From NCBI GenBank assembly GCA_944325245.1, contig CALUZM010000010.1, positions 1-49,884 of the forward strand: 49,884 nucleotides of DNA, read 5' to 3'. The stretch's first letter is position 1. The number at the start of each line of letters is the position of its first letter. The translations under genes and the position numbers were made by a program. Below are positions 1-9,387 of this stretch, in pieces. The DNA is from an uncultured Massilimicrobiota sp. (GTDB taxonomy: Bacteria > Bacillota_I > Bacilli_A > Erysipelotrichales > Coprobacillaceae). The notes under the pieces were generated by a model. It saw nothing but the letters and a program-made list of their open reading frames with translations. It ran no database searches and was not told the origin of the DNA.

Positions 1-19
1 TATTAATAAAGTTGATAGA

Positions 20-1524
<1,505 letters not shown>

Positions 1525-1556
1525 AAAAAGCGAATCGTTGAAAAACGATTCGTTTT
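1525..1556. terminator. bidirectional intrinsic terminator
   Basis: CGAATCGTT (1531-1539) pairs with AACGATTCG (1544-1552) around a short loop. A run of A precedes it and TTTT follows it, so it can end the GH1 transcript on the plus strand and the RpiR transcript on the minus strand. Confidence 0.85.
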
Positions 1557-2313
1557 ACTTTGCTTTCATTTGTTTTTTATTATAAACCAGCTTAAATAGA
1601 CTCTCAATAATAGAGATGACAGGAAGCTGAGATGTGACATTAGAATCCTGATACATTTCTTCATTAATATAATAAGGAATATTAATATCTGAAAGATGGG
1701 CAATTTTAGATAAAGATGTATTTGTAATAGAAATGATTTGAATATCATGAACTCTAAAACGTTCCATGATTTCTAAGACTTCAGCATTTTGTCCACTGAC
1801 AGAAAAAACAACCAGACAGACTTTCCCATTAAAATAATCAGGTAATGTATATATAGGATAATTAGTAGGATCTTTAATAGAAAATGAAAAATTGTGAATT
1901 CTTGAAAAGAGTGTTGCTGCATATTCTGCAATAATTGCAGAAGTTCCATATCCAGCAAAGAACAGCAACTCTGCCTGTGATAACATTTTAGCAACCGTCT
2001 CTAATTTATTTTTAAATTCCTGATTCCTTGATTTAATCAAAAAATCAAGATAAATTGTTTCATCATAGTTTTGTATTGTTGAAGGATGATATTTCATATC
2101 ATTCAGATAATATTTTAAGCGTAATTTAAAATCAGAGAAACCCTGACAGTCAAATTTTCTACAAAATCTTAATATAGTGGATGTACTGACATGATTGGCT
2201 TCAGCCAGTTCTTTAATACGCATATAAACAACTTTATTGAGATGGGATTTTATATAATAATAGATATTTTTCTCAGTTGGATTTAAATCAACCTTCTTAT
2301 CTAAAAATAACAA
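1555..2313 (-). CDS. MurR/RpiR family transcriptional regulator (paralogue 1)
   Basis: This is a sugar-phosphate-responsive repressor or activator. The N-terminal helix-turn-helix of the RpiR type contains VSTSTILRFCRKF, and the C-terminal SIS domain contains FFAGYGTSAIIAEYA, where the effector phosphosugar would bind. It is closely similar to the regulator at 8575-9348, which shares VVYMRI, STSTILRFC and LPDY. The start chosen is a TTG at 2313: AGGA lies 8 nt upstream, and the following TTATTTTTAGAT is identical to the paralogue's start. ATG codons at 2319 and 2322 sit directly on the Shine-Dalgarno sequence, and an ATG at 2337 has none. It is divergent from the EIIC gene and very probably controls it through the intervening region. 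The SIS domain suggests a 6-phospho-sugar inducer (inference). Confidence 0.85.
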   Translation of the reverse strand: MLFLDKKVDLNPTEKNIYYYIKSHLNKVVYMRIKELAEANHVSTSTILRFCRKFDCQGFSDFKLRLKYYLNDMKYHPSTIQNYDETIYLDFLIKSRNQEFKNKLETVAKMLSQAELLFFAGYGTSAIIAEYAATLFSRIHNFSFSIKDPTNYPIYTLPDYFNGKVCLVVFSVSGQNAEVLEIMERFRVHDIQIISITNTSLSKIAHLSDINIPYYINEEMYQDSNVTSQLPVISIIESLFKLVYNKKQMKAK

Positions 2314-2383
2314 GCTCATCATCCTTTCCGTTTCCATTATTATATAATATCTTGACTTTGAATGCCACTTTAACTTTAAGATA

Positions 2384-2436
2384 TGTAACGCCTTGTTACA
2401 TTTTGAAACAAAAACCTTTTTATGTAACGTGTTCCA
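2384..2436. promoter_or_regulatory. candidate RpiR operator array (TGTAAC repeats)
   Basis: TGTAAC (2384-2389) and GTTACA (2395-2400) form a perfect inverted repeat with a 5-nt spacer. A second TGTAAC (2423-2428) is followed after 2 nt by GTTCCA, an inverted partner with one mismatch. The array lies between the divergent RpiR and EIIC genes, just upstream of the EIIC promoter, as expected for the local regulator. The link to that regulator is inference. Confidence 0.5.
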
Positions 2437-2452
2437 ACAAATGGTCAAGCAA

Positions 2453-2480
2453 TTGAATGCGTTTTAATCATTAGTATAAT
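2453..2480 (+). promoter_or_regulatory. sigma-A-like promoter of the EIIC operon
   Basis: TTGAAT (2453-2458) and TATAAT (2475-2480) are separated by 16 bp. They lie about 45 bp before the EIIC start, which has strong Shine-Dalgarno sequence in AGGGAGGCAAGGAG. Confidence 0.6.
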
Positions 2481-2523
2481 AAAATTATAAGGAAACAATT
2501 CAAAATTAAGGGAGGCAAGGAGT

Positions 2524-3765
2524 ATGAACAAATTTTTTGATTGGATCCAAAACAAACTTATGCCACCACTTGTCAAAGTGGCAGAACAAAGACACATGCG
2601 AGCTATTCGTAATGGTTTAGTTATGACTTTACCGGCTATTATTGCAGGTAGTGTATTCATGATTGTAGGAAATATTCCTATTGATGCATGGACAACTTTT
2701 ATAGAACCATATGTACCAATGATTGATGGTGCTACAAATGTATCATTTGGTATTATTGGGTTGCTTGCTGCTATTGGGATATCATATGAATTATCTCAAG
2801 AATATAAGTTAAGTGCTGCTTCTGGTGTTGTGTTATCAGTCATGGCATTTATGATTACTCAATTATCAGATGAATTTACGATTAGTCCAGATAATTTTGG
2901 TTCAGGCGGATTGTTTACTGCTATCGTAGCAGCGATCATTACTGTTGAAATTTATCATTTTTGTGTAAAGAAGAACTGGGTTATCAGATTACCTAAAGGT
3001 GTTCCACCAGCAGTTGGAAACTCATTCGCTGCTTTAATTCCAGCATTTATCACATTGGTATTATTCTGGGTAGTACGTGTACCATTACACTTTAATATTA
3101 ATGCATTCTTCCAAACTATCTTCTCACCATTAGTATTTGCATTAAATACATTACCAGGTATTATGTGTTACACATTAATAGTCAGTCTATTATGGTGTGC
3201 AGGTATTCATGGAGATATGACATTAGAAGGTGTCGCAAGCCCAATTTTCTTAGCATTTATTACTGCTAATGCAGCTGCATATCAAAGTGGACAACCTATT
3301 CCTTATATTACAGCTGAAGGATTTTCAAGTTTATTTGTTAATGTAGGTGGAACAGGAGCGACTTTGACTTTGGCTTTATTAATGTTAAGAAGTAAGAGTA
3401 AAACATATCGTCAATTAGGTAAAGTTTCTTTACCTGGTGCTCTATTTGAAATTAATGAACCAATTGTTTTTGGTTTCCCAATTATTATGAATCCATTAAT
3501 GATGATTCCATATATCGTTGTTCCATTGGTTTTATGTGCTTCAACTTATATAGTTATGTTTTTAGGATTAGTGAGTGCTCCAGTTGCAATGGTGCCATGG
3601 ACAATGCCACCAATTATTGGACCTTTAATGGCAACAGGATGGGATTTTAGAGCTGCTATCTGGTCTGCAATTGAAATCGTTATAGCGATTGTGATTTATT
3701 ATCCATTCTTTAAAGTTGCAGAAAAACAAATGATTGCAGAAGAAAATAAAAACGAAGGTGAATAA
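2524..3765 (+). CDS. celB: PTS lactose/cellobiose-type permease, EIIC component
   Basis: This is the membrane channel of a phosphotransferase system of the Lac/Chb family. It carries a beta-glucoside-type disaccharide across the membrane while EIIB phosphorylates it. The 413-residue protein is almost wholly hydrophobic apart from the first 30 residues. The family motifs GIHGD and FEINEPIVFG are both present. No EIIA or EIIB is encoded next to it or anywhere in this window, so these must come from another locus. It is translated 3 nt ahead of the GH4 gene in one operon. Cellobiose is the default substrate for the family. The MupG gene downstream makes an amino-sugar disaccharide a serious alternative. 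Confidence 0.9.
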   Translation: MNKFFDWIQNKLMPPLVKVAEQRHMRAIRNGLVMTLPAIIAGSVFMIVGNIPIDAWTTFIEPYVPMIDGATNVSFGIIGLLAAIGISYELSQEYKLSAASGVVLSVMAFMITQLSDEFTISPDNFGSGGLFTAIVAAIITVEIYHFCVKKNWVIRLPKGVPPAVGNSFAALIPAFITLVLFWVVRVPLHFNINAFFQTIFSPLVFALNTLPGIMCYTLIVSLLWCAGIHGDMTLEGVASPIFLAFITANAAAYQSGQPIPYITAEGFSSLFVNVGGTGATLTLALLMLRSKSKTYRQLGKVSLPGALFEINEPIVFGFPIIMNPLMMIPYIVVPLVLCASTYIVMFLGLVSAPVAMVPWTMPPIIGPLMATGWDFRAAIWSAIEIVIAIVIYYPFFKVAEKQMIAEENKNEGE

Positions 3766-3768
3766 ATA

Positions 3769-5163
3769 ATGGAGAAAAAACCAGTAAAAATTGTAACAAT
3801 TGGTGGAGGAAGTAGCTATACTCCAGAATTGATGGAAGGATTTATCAAGAGATATGATGAACTTCCTATTAGAGAAATTTGGCTAGTTGATATTGAAGAT
3901 GGAAAAGAAAAATTAGAAATTGTTGGTGCTATGGCTCAACGTATGTGGGATGCATCTCCTTATGATGTGAAAGTGCATTTGACTTTGGATCGTAGAGAAG
4001 CATTAAAAGATGCAGACTTTGTCACAACTCAATTTAGAGTAGGTTTATTGAATGCTCGTGTCAAAGATGAAAGAATTCCATTTTCATATGGTATGTTAGG
4101 TCAGGAAACAAATGGAGCTGGAGGAATCTTTAAAGCCTTCAGAACAATTCCTGTGATCTTAAGCATTGTCGAAGACATGAAAGAATTATGTCCAGATGCA
4201 TGGTTGATTAACTTTACAAATCCAAGTGGAATGGTCACAGAAGCTGTCATGAAATATGGAAAATGGGATAAGGTTATAGGTTTATGTAATCTTGCAACAT
4301 GCGTTATGATAGAAGAACCTGAAACCATTGGAAAGACAGCAGATCAGTTGATATATAAGTTTGCAGGATTAAACCATTTCCACTGGCATAAAGTTTATGA
4401 TGAACATGGAAATGAAGTGACTCAACAAATCATTGATGCAATGTATGCAGGTGCCAATGGAGGTATTCCTGCTAATATTCATGATGTTCCATATTTTAAA
4501 GAACAATTAGATGCGATGAAGATGATTCCTTGTGATTATCATAGATATTACTATCGTCAAGAAGAAATGTTGAAACATGGTCTTGAAGAATACAGTACAA
4601 TTGGAACAAGAGCACAACAGGTCAAACAGACAGAAGAAGAATTGTTTGAATTGTATAAAAACCCTGAATTGGATCATAAACCAGAACAGCTTGCTAAACG
4701 TGGAGGAGCACATTACAGTGATGCAGCATGTGAAACAATAGCATCAATCTATGCGAATAAGAATACACATATCGTTGTCACAACAAGAAATAATGGAGCT
4801 GTCCCAGATTTACCACCAGAAGCAGCAGTAGAAGTTTCAGCATATATTGGAGCAACTGGTGCAAAAGCGATAGCATTTGGACCATTCCAGCCAGCAGAAA
4901 GAGGATGGCTACAATGCATGAAGAACATGGAATGGTGTGTAGAGGAAGCTGCAGTCACAGGAGATTATGGAAAGGCATTACAAGCATTTATCCTTAATCC
5001 ACAGATTCCATCAGGAGCTACAGCGAAGAGAGTATTAGATGAATTATTGTTGGCACATAAAAAATATTTACCACAGTTTGCAGATAAGATTGCCCAGCTT
5101 GAAGCAGAAGGTGTCACAATTAAAGATGATGTCGCAAGAGAATTAACAAAAAAGGGTCTTTAA
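3769..5163 (+). CDS. licH: 6-phospho-beta-glucosidase-like enzyme, glycoside hydrolase family 4
   Basis: GH4 enzymes use NAD+ and a divalent metal to cleave 6-phospho-glycosides by an oxidation-elimination route. The N-terminal Rossmann loop is IGGGSSYTPE (11-20). NFTNPSG (148-154), the metal ligand Cys173 in GLCN and His203 in AGLNHF match the family, as does GQETNG (111-116). At 464 residues it has the normal length. It is the second gene of the EIIC operon, with a 3-nt gap. It resembles LicH/CelF (6-phospho-beta-glucosidases), but GH4 also contains alpha-specific members, and the true substrate cannot be read from sequence alone. A second, unrelated 6-phospho-beta-glucosidase (GH1) lies about 2.2 kb upstream. 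Confidence 0.88.
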   Translation: MEKKPVKIVTIGGGSSYTPELMEGFIKRYDELPIREIWLVDIEDGKEKLEIVGAMAQRMWDASPYDVKVHLTLDRREALKDADFVTTQFRVGLLNARVKDERIPFSYGMLGQETNGAGGIFKAFRTIPVILSIVEDMKELCPDAWLINFTNPSGMVTEAVMKYGKWDKVIGLCNLATCVMIEEPETIGKTADQLIYKFAGLNHFHWHKVYDEHGNEVTQQIIDAMYAGANGGIPANIHDVPYFKEQLDAMKMIPCDYHRYYYRQEEMLKHGLEEYSTIGTRAQQVKQTEEELFELYKNPELDHKPEQLAKRGGAHYSDAACETIASIYANKNTHIVVTTRNNGAVPDLPPEAAVEVSAYIGATGAKAIAFGPFQPAERGWLQCMKNMEWCVEEAAVTGDYGKALQAFILNPQIPSGATAKRVLDELLLAHKKYLPQFADKIAQLEAEGVTIKDDVARELTKKGL

Positions 5164-5170
5164 TAAAAGG

Positions 5171-5210
5171 ATACTAAGATAGGGATATTTCCATATCTTA
5201 GTATTTTTAT
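5171..5210 (+). terminator. intrinsic terminator inside the sugar cluster
   Basis: An 11-bp perfect stem, ATACTAAGATA (5171-5181) with TATCTTAGTAT (5194-5204), is followed by TTTTTAT. It lies between the GH4 gene and the nucleotidyltransferase. No clear promoter is visible between it and the next gene, so it probably limits read-through rather than ending the operon. Confidence 0.75.
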
Positions 5211-5237
5211 CTTAAGATCATGAAATGAGGTGAAATG

Positions 5238-6590
5238 ATGAAAGCAATTATTTTAGCTGGAGGATTAGGTGAGAAAATTTGGCCTTATGGAAAATATAGA
5301 AATAAGACTATGATTCCAATAGGAAATCAACCGATTGCTGGTCATCTGGTGGACAATTTAAAAAAGGCAGGAATCATGGATATTGTGATTGGGGCTGTTC
5401 ATGGAGTTCAGGAAATCAAGCATTATTTTAGAAAAGATCATTTTGTTCAGGTTGTCGCATTGGACAATAGTAGAGGAACTGGTGATACTTTACTACAGCT
5501 TAAAGAACATATGGGTGAAGAATGTATGGTTCTTTTTGGTGATTGTCTAATCAGTGAAGAGGATATAAGAGGATTGATTTTAAGCCATGGACAAGTTTTA
5601 GTCAGTCAGCTTATGGAGCCATCTATTAATCAGATATGTGTTGGTATTGATGAGGACAATCATGTTCAAAAATTCTGGGGACATCCTAGAGGTGATTTTC
5701 ATGACTTTGCCTGTGGGTTTATCTTGAAACAGGATATTCTTTCTTATATTGACTCTGCAAAAGATATTTTTGGTGAAACCAAAGTAGGAGTAGGATCACC
5801 ACAGGAACTTTATCTGGAAAATGCTTTGAATGACTATGTTGTGGATGGTCATCAGTTGCTTTGTTATAGAGCTCAGTATCCTGTTTATGATATAGACAAG
5901 CCATGGCATATCATGATGGCCAATCATGCATACAATCAATATGATTATCAACATATGCATCAACACTGTATTGGAGAAGATTGTCAGATGAGTCCAAATG
6001 CCAAATTAGGACAAAATGTTCAGATTGGAAAACGATGCATCATTGGCGACTATGTGGTCATTGGAGATGGCTGTGTGATTGATGATGATACACGTATTGA
6101 TCAGGGAGCAGTATTGGAAGAAGGCGTTCATGTTGGCAAGAAATGTGTCTTAGAAAATTACTGCCATGTTGGTAGCTATTCCAGCATTGGTGATGAATGT
6201 ATTGTTGCTCATACGTCAGAAATCATCGAAGCAGTTTTGTTTGAAAAGGTCTATCTCTATCATTATGGAGAATACTATGGAGTCATTGGAACACATAGTG
6301 ATCTAGGTGCAGGCACAACATGTGGCACATTGAGATTCGATGATGGACAGACAATCCATTCTATTCGAGGTAGAAGAGAAATACCTGCTCACTATGCAAA
6401 TGCATGCTTTATTGGTGATTACTCCCGAACAGGAGTAGGCGTGCTTCTTTTGCCAGGATGCAAGGTTGGCTCAAAGAGTGTCGTAGGAAGTGGTGTTGTT
6501 TTGAAAGGTGAGCTCAAAGATGAAATGTTGGTTTACCCTAAACAGGAACTTTGTTATGTTCCATGGGGTGATCATAAATATGGCTGGTAG
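5238..6590 (+). CDS. GlmU-like sugar-1-phosphate nucleotidyltransferase with left-handed beta-helix domain
   Basis: The N-terminal domain (about 1-230) is a nucleotidyltransferase. It begins KAIILAGGLGEKIWP, and KTMIP supplies the second signature Lys. FGDC is the metal-binding Asp motif. Thr-Arg of the usual GxGTR loop is replaced by Glu-Lys. The C-terminal part consists of hexapeptide repeats of a left-handed beta-helix (IGKRCIIGDYVVIGDG and onward). Its LGAGTTCGTLRFDD corresponds to the NIGAGT(I/K) region of GlmU and archaeal sugar-1-phosphate enzymes, so an acetyltransferase activity is possible. Start: two adjacent ATGs; GAGG (5227-5230) is 7 nt from 5238. It is followed 21 nt later by the MupG homologue. 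The likely role is to make a UDP- or other NDP-sugar from an amino-sugar phosphate; the substrate is unknown. Confidence 0.8.
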   Translation: MKAIILAGGLGEKIWPYGKYRNKTMIPIGNQPIAGHLVDNLKKAGIMDIVIGAVHGVQEIKHYFRKDHFVQVVALDNSRGTGDTLLQLKEHMGEECMVLFGDCLISEEDIRGLILSHGQVLVSQLMEPSINQICVGIDEDNHVQKFWGHPRGDFHDFACGFILKQDILSYIDSAKDIFGETKVGVGSPQELYLENALNDYVVDGHQLLCYRAQYPVYDIDKPWHIMMANHAYNQYDYQHMHQHCIGEDCQMSPNAKLGQNVQIGKRCIIGDYVVIGDGCVIDDDTRIDQGAVLEEGVHVGKKCVLENYCHVGSYSSIGDECIVAHTSEIIEAVLFEKVYLYHYGEYYGVIGTHSDLGAGTTCGTLRFDDGQTIHSIRGRREIPAHYANACFIGDYSRTGVGVLLLPGCKVGSKSVVGSGVVLKGELKDEMLVYPKQELCYVPWGDHKYGW

Positions 6591-6611
6591 AAAGTGGAAG
6601 GAGGCATCATC

Positions 6612-7769
6612 ATGAAAACAATAGGACTTTCTGTTTACCCTGATTTTGATGATATAGAGACGATGAAGAAGACATTGAATCAGGCTAAAGATTTAGGTTA
6701 CAAGATTGTTTTTACATCTTTACAGTTAGATGATCTCGGTTTTGAAAATACTCATACTGGACTTGATGAATCATTTATGTTTTTGCTTGAATATTGTCAT
6801 CAGTTGGGTTTGGAAATTCATGCTGACATTAATGATAGAATATTGAAATCTCTAGGGGCTTCTCCTCAGTGTCTAGAACCTATTGATCAATTACACATAC
6901 CCGTTTTGCGATTGGATGATGGTTTTACAGATGAAGAAGTCGCATTAATGACAAAGAATGACTATGGCATCTCCATTGAAGAGAATGCATCTATGTTGGC
7001 TTTCCCCAAAAAGCGCATTGAAACAGTCATCAAAGAAGGCAATATCAATCAGTATTGTGCCTGTCATAATTTCTTTCCATTGAATGAAACAGGATTGAGT
7101 TATCAGGATGTGCATCATGCAACACAACTGTTTAAAAGTTATGGAATGAAAGTAGGTGTATTTATTGGTTCAATGTATTCTTCAAATGATTTGAATAGTG
7201 TAGGGCATGGCATTGTGACAATCGAAGAACACAGATATTTGCCATCCCATGTGCAGGCTATGGAACTGTTTGCCTGTCAGGATTATGATTATGTCATTTT
7301 TGGTGACAGTCATCCTAGTATAGAGGAACTGGTAAGAGTGAGTGAAGTGGCACATAATGATTCAAAGGAGTTTATAAGTCAAAAGTATACTTTGACACAA
7401 GAGTGGCTGGGAGATTATTGTGTAGAGTTGCCAGTATGGCTTGATGCAAAGTTGGATTGGCAGCTTAAGAAGAAGCTAACGTCAATGGTTTTGATTGCCA
7501 GGGCCGATCAACCTCAATTGTTGTTAAGGGCGGAACAGTCCAGAGGTTTGCAAAGATTAGAACCCTATCATCCTATGAAAAGACATGCCTATTCAATAAC
7601 TATTCATAATTATCTTTCTCATCGTTATATGGGAGAACTACAGATTCCTTTGGAAGATTTACCAGCAGTCGACAATATTAATGTCATTGGAAGAGTTAAG
7701 CCATATGCTGAACATCTGGTTGAACTGTTGAAATATGGAAAAGTTGCATTTGTATTGAAGGAGGAATAA
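6612..7769 (+). CDS. mupG: MupG-family 6-phospho-N-acetylmuramidase homologue (DUF871, GH170)
   Basis: Characterised members of this family, such as Staphylococcus aureus MupG, cleave MurNAc-6-phosphate-GlcNAc imported by the PTS during cell-wall recycling. The 385-residue protein has the family layout. It has a TIM-barrel start (IGLSVYPDF), RLDDGFT, CHNFFP with the following TGLSYQD, and a smaller beta domain after about residue 260. The start is the ATG at 6612 with AAGGAGG at 6598-6604; a GTG at 6594 lies inside that ribosome-binding stretch. The stop is 1 nt before the SIS gene. Unlike the S. aureus locus, no recognisable MurQ etherase of normal length is present. Family assignment is confident; the exact disaccharide is inferred. 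Confidence 0.85.
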   Translation: MKTIGLSVYPDFDDIETMKKTLNQAKDLGYKIVFTSLQLDDLGFENTHTGLDESFMFLLEYCHQLGLEIHADINDRILKSLGASPQCLEPIDQLHIPVLRLDDGFTDEEVALMTKNDYGISIEENASMLAFPKKRIETVIKEGNINQYCACHNFFPLNETGLSYQDVHHATQLFKSYGMKVGVFIGSMYSSNDLNSVGHGIVTIEEHRYLPSHVQAMELFACQDYDYVIFGDSHPSIEELVRVSEVAHNDSKEFISQKYTLTQEWLGDYCVELPVWLDAKLDWQLKKKLTSMVLIARADQPQLLLRAEQSRGLQRLEPYHPMKRHAYSITIHNYLSHRYMGELQIPLEDLPAVDNINVIGRVKPYAEHLVELLKYGKVAFVLKEE

Positions 7770-7770
7770 T

Positions 7771-8490
7771 ATGATTGAAACATTTGAAAATAACATCATC
7801 CATATGATTGAAGAATTTACAAGAACTCAAAACGAAATATTACATCAAGTAGCCAGACATGTAGTTGACCATATCGAACAAGGTGGAACATTCTTTGCGG
7901 TAGGGACTGGTCATTCTCACATGGTTGGAGAGGAATTCTATGCACGTGCTGGAGGATTGGCTTGCATTCAATTGATTGCCCCTATGGAATTAACATTGGG
8001 AGAACATCCCCTAAAATCAACACAGATTGAAAGAATCGGGGAATATGCCAAAGTCATCATATCTCAATATAAGATATCCAAAGGAGATATTGTTTTGATT
8101 TCTTCTCATTCTGGAAGGAATGCATTACCAATAGAGTTAGCATTGTTACTTAAGGATATGGGCGTTCATACAATTGCTTTTACTAGCTTAAAACATTCTC
8201 AGACGGTCACAAGTCGTCATCAAAGTGGACTCAGATTATTTGAGGTCTGTGATGAGGTGATTGATAATTGTGGTGTGATGGGTGATGCACTGATGGAAAT
8301 AGATGGAGTGAAAGGAAAAATGGGTTCTAGTTCAAGTATTATGGGTATGTATATGGCTCAATGTCTATCTATGTTAATTGCTGAAGAAATGACAAAAAGA
8401 AATATAGAAGTCCCTGTATTTTTAAGTGCTAATGTTGATGAAGGAGATCAGTGGAACGATCAGTTAATGAAGACTTATTATCATATATAA
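7771..8490 (+). CDS. SIS-domain sugar isomerase-like protein (UPF0309-type)
   Basis: This is a 239-residue single-SIS protein. GTGHSH (45-50) and SSHSGRN (111-117) form the phosphosugar-binding loops, and FYARAGG lies between them. It resembles the uncharacterised UPF0309 sugar isomerase-domain family rather than MurQ, which is about 300 residues and has a different etherase motif. It is the last gene of the cluster and is separated from mupG by 1 nt, so the two are almost certainly translated together. Plausible roles are isomerisation, deacetylation-linked conversion or lactyl-ether removal of the phosphosugar released by MupG. None of these can be chosen from sequence. Confidence 0.8.
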   Translation: MIETFENNIIHMIEEFTRTQNEILHQVARHVVDHIEQGGTFFAVGTGHSHMVGEEFYARAGGLACIQLIAPMELTLGEHPLKSTQIERIGEYAKVIISQYKISKGDIVLISSHSGRNALPIELALLLKDMGVHTIAFTSLKHSQTVTSRHQSGLRLFEVCDEVIDNCGVMGDALMEIDGVKGKMGSSSSIMGMYMAQCLSMLIAEEMTKRNIEVPVFLSANVDEGDQWNDQLMKTYYHI

Positions 8491-8506
8491 TGTGTTTTGA
8501 TAGATA

Positions 8507-8544
8507 TTTCAAAATTTGAAAGCCAATGGTTTGTATGATAAAAT
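8507..8544 (+). promoter_or_regulatory. promoter and palindromic operator of the second RpiR gene
   Basis: TTTCAAAATTTGAAA (8507-8521) is a perfect 7-1-7 palindrome of the kind RpiR proteins often bind. Its right arm supplies the -35 TTGAAA (8516-8521). TAAAAT (8539-8544) follows after 17 bp. This looks like an autoregulated promoter. Confidence 0.55.
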
Positions 8545-8574
8545 AAAAAAAGGTTTTTTTAAGAGGTGGGAACA

Positions 8575-9348
8575 ATGTTATTTTTAGATGAAGACATAGA
8601 TTTAAGTCCAACTGAAATAGGTATTTATAATTATATCTGTGCAAACCTTGATAAAGTTGTTTATATGCGTATTCGAGAATTAGCTAATGCAACTTTTGTT
8701 AGTACATCAACTATTTTAAGATTCTGTCAGAAATTTGGCTGTCAGGGATATGCTGATTTTAAAGTTAAACTTTTGGATTATCAAAAATCTATCGAAAAAG
8801 ATCATCGCTTACAATCTCAAGATGTTCAAAATGAATTGTTTGATTTCTTTGAAGATGTTTATTCTCAAGAAATGCAGGAAAATATGAATGAAGCAGTGCG
8901 CCTGATTCTAGAATCAGACTTATTATTCTTTTTAGGAACAGAGACATCAGGTATTATGGCAGAATATGCAGCAAATTTATTTTCTTCCCTTTTTACATTT
9001 TCGTGTGTAATTAAAGAACCTCAAAACTGTCCAGAATATCTTTTGCCTGATTATCTAAATAGTCATATGTGCTTAATTGTCTTATCTCAAGATGAAGGAA
9101 GAGGAGATTTGATTGATTATATTCGCAGAATGAAAGCCCATCATATTACAATTATATCTATTTCTAATTGTCTCAATTCAGAAATTGTCAAACTTGCAGA
9201 TTTAAATATTGATTATAGAATTAAGATTTCTCTATTGAATAATATGGATATGCAATCACAAATTCCAGTGATGTATATATTAGAAAAACTATCAAGATTG
9301 GTTTATTATTATAAACATCAACAACAGCTTTTTATGGAGAATATATAA
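8575..9348 (+). CDS. MurR/RpiR family transcriptional regulator (paralogue 2)
   Basis: This 257-residue regulator has an N-terminal RpiR helix-turn-helix (FVSTSTILRFCQKF) and a C-terminal SIS domain (FFLGTETSGIMAEYA). It matches the regulator at 1555-2313 along its whole length, so the cluster is bracketed by a duplicated regulator pair. The start is the ATG at 8575 with AGAGGTGGG just upstream; the GTG at 8566 is part of that ribosome-binding stretch. Its SIS loop reads GTETSG where paralogue 1 has GYGTSA, so the two may sense different ligands. An autoregulatory palindrome overlaps its promoter. It lies directly after the SIS gene in the same orientation. Confidence 0.85.
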   Translation: MLFLDEDIDLSPTEIGIYNYICANLDKVVYMRIRELANATFVSTSTILRFCQKFGCQGYADFKVKLLDYQKSIEKDHRLQSQDVQNELFDFFEDVYSQEMQENMNEAVRLILESDLLFFLGTETSGIMAEYAANLFSSLFTFSCVIKEPQNCPEYLLPDYLNSHMCLIVLSQDEGRGDLIDYIRRMKAHHITIISISNCLNSEIVKLADLNIDYRIKISLLNNMDMQSQIPVMYILEKLSRLVYYYKHQQQLFMENI

Positions 9349-9379
9349 AACCGCACTTTAAGTGCGGTTATCATTTTAT
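9346..9379. terminator. bidirectional intrinsic terminator
   Basis: AACCGCACTT (9349-9358) pairs with AAGTGCGGTT (9360-9369), with T-rich sequence on both sides. It separates the convergent RpiR and CapA-like genes. Confidence 0.8.
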
Positions 9380-9387
9380 AAAGCCAT

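Noticed and set aside
7771-8490. Annotation of the SIS protein as MurQ (MurNAc-6-phosphate etherase)
   Set aside because: It is about 60 residues shorter than MurQ and its motifs match the UPF0309-type sugar isomerase group better, despite the MupG neighbour.
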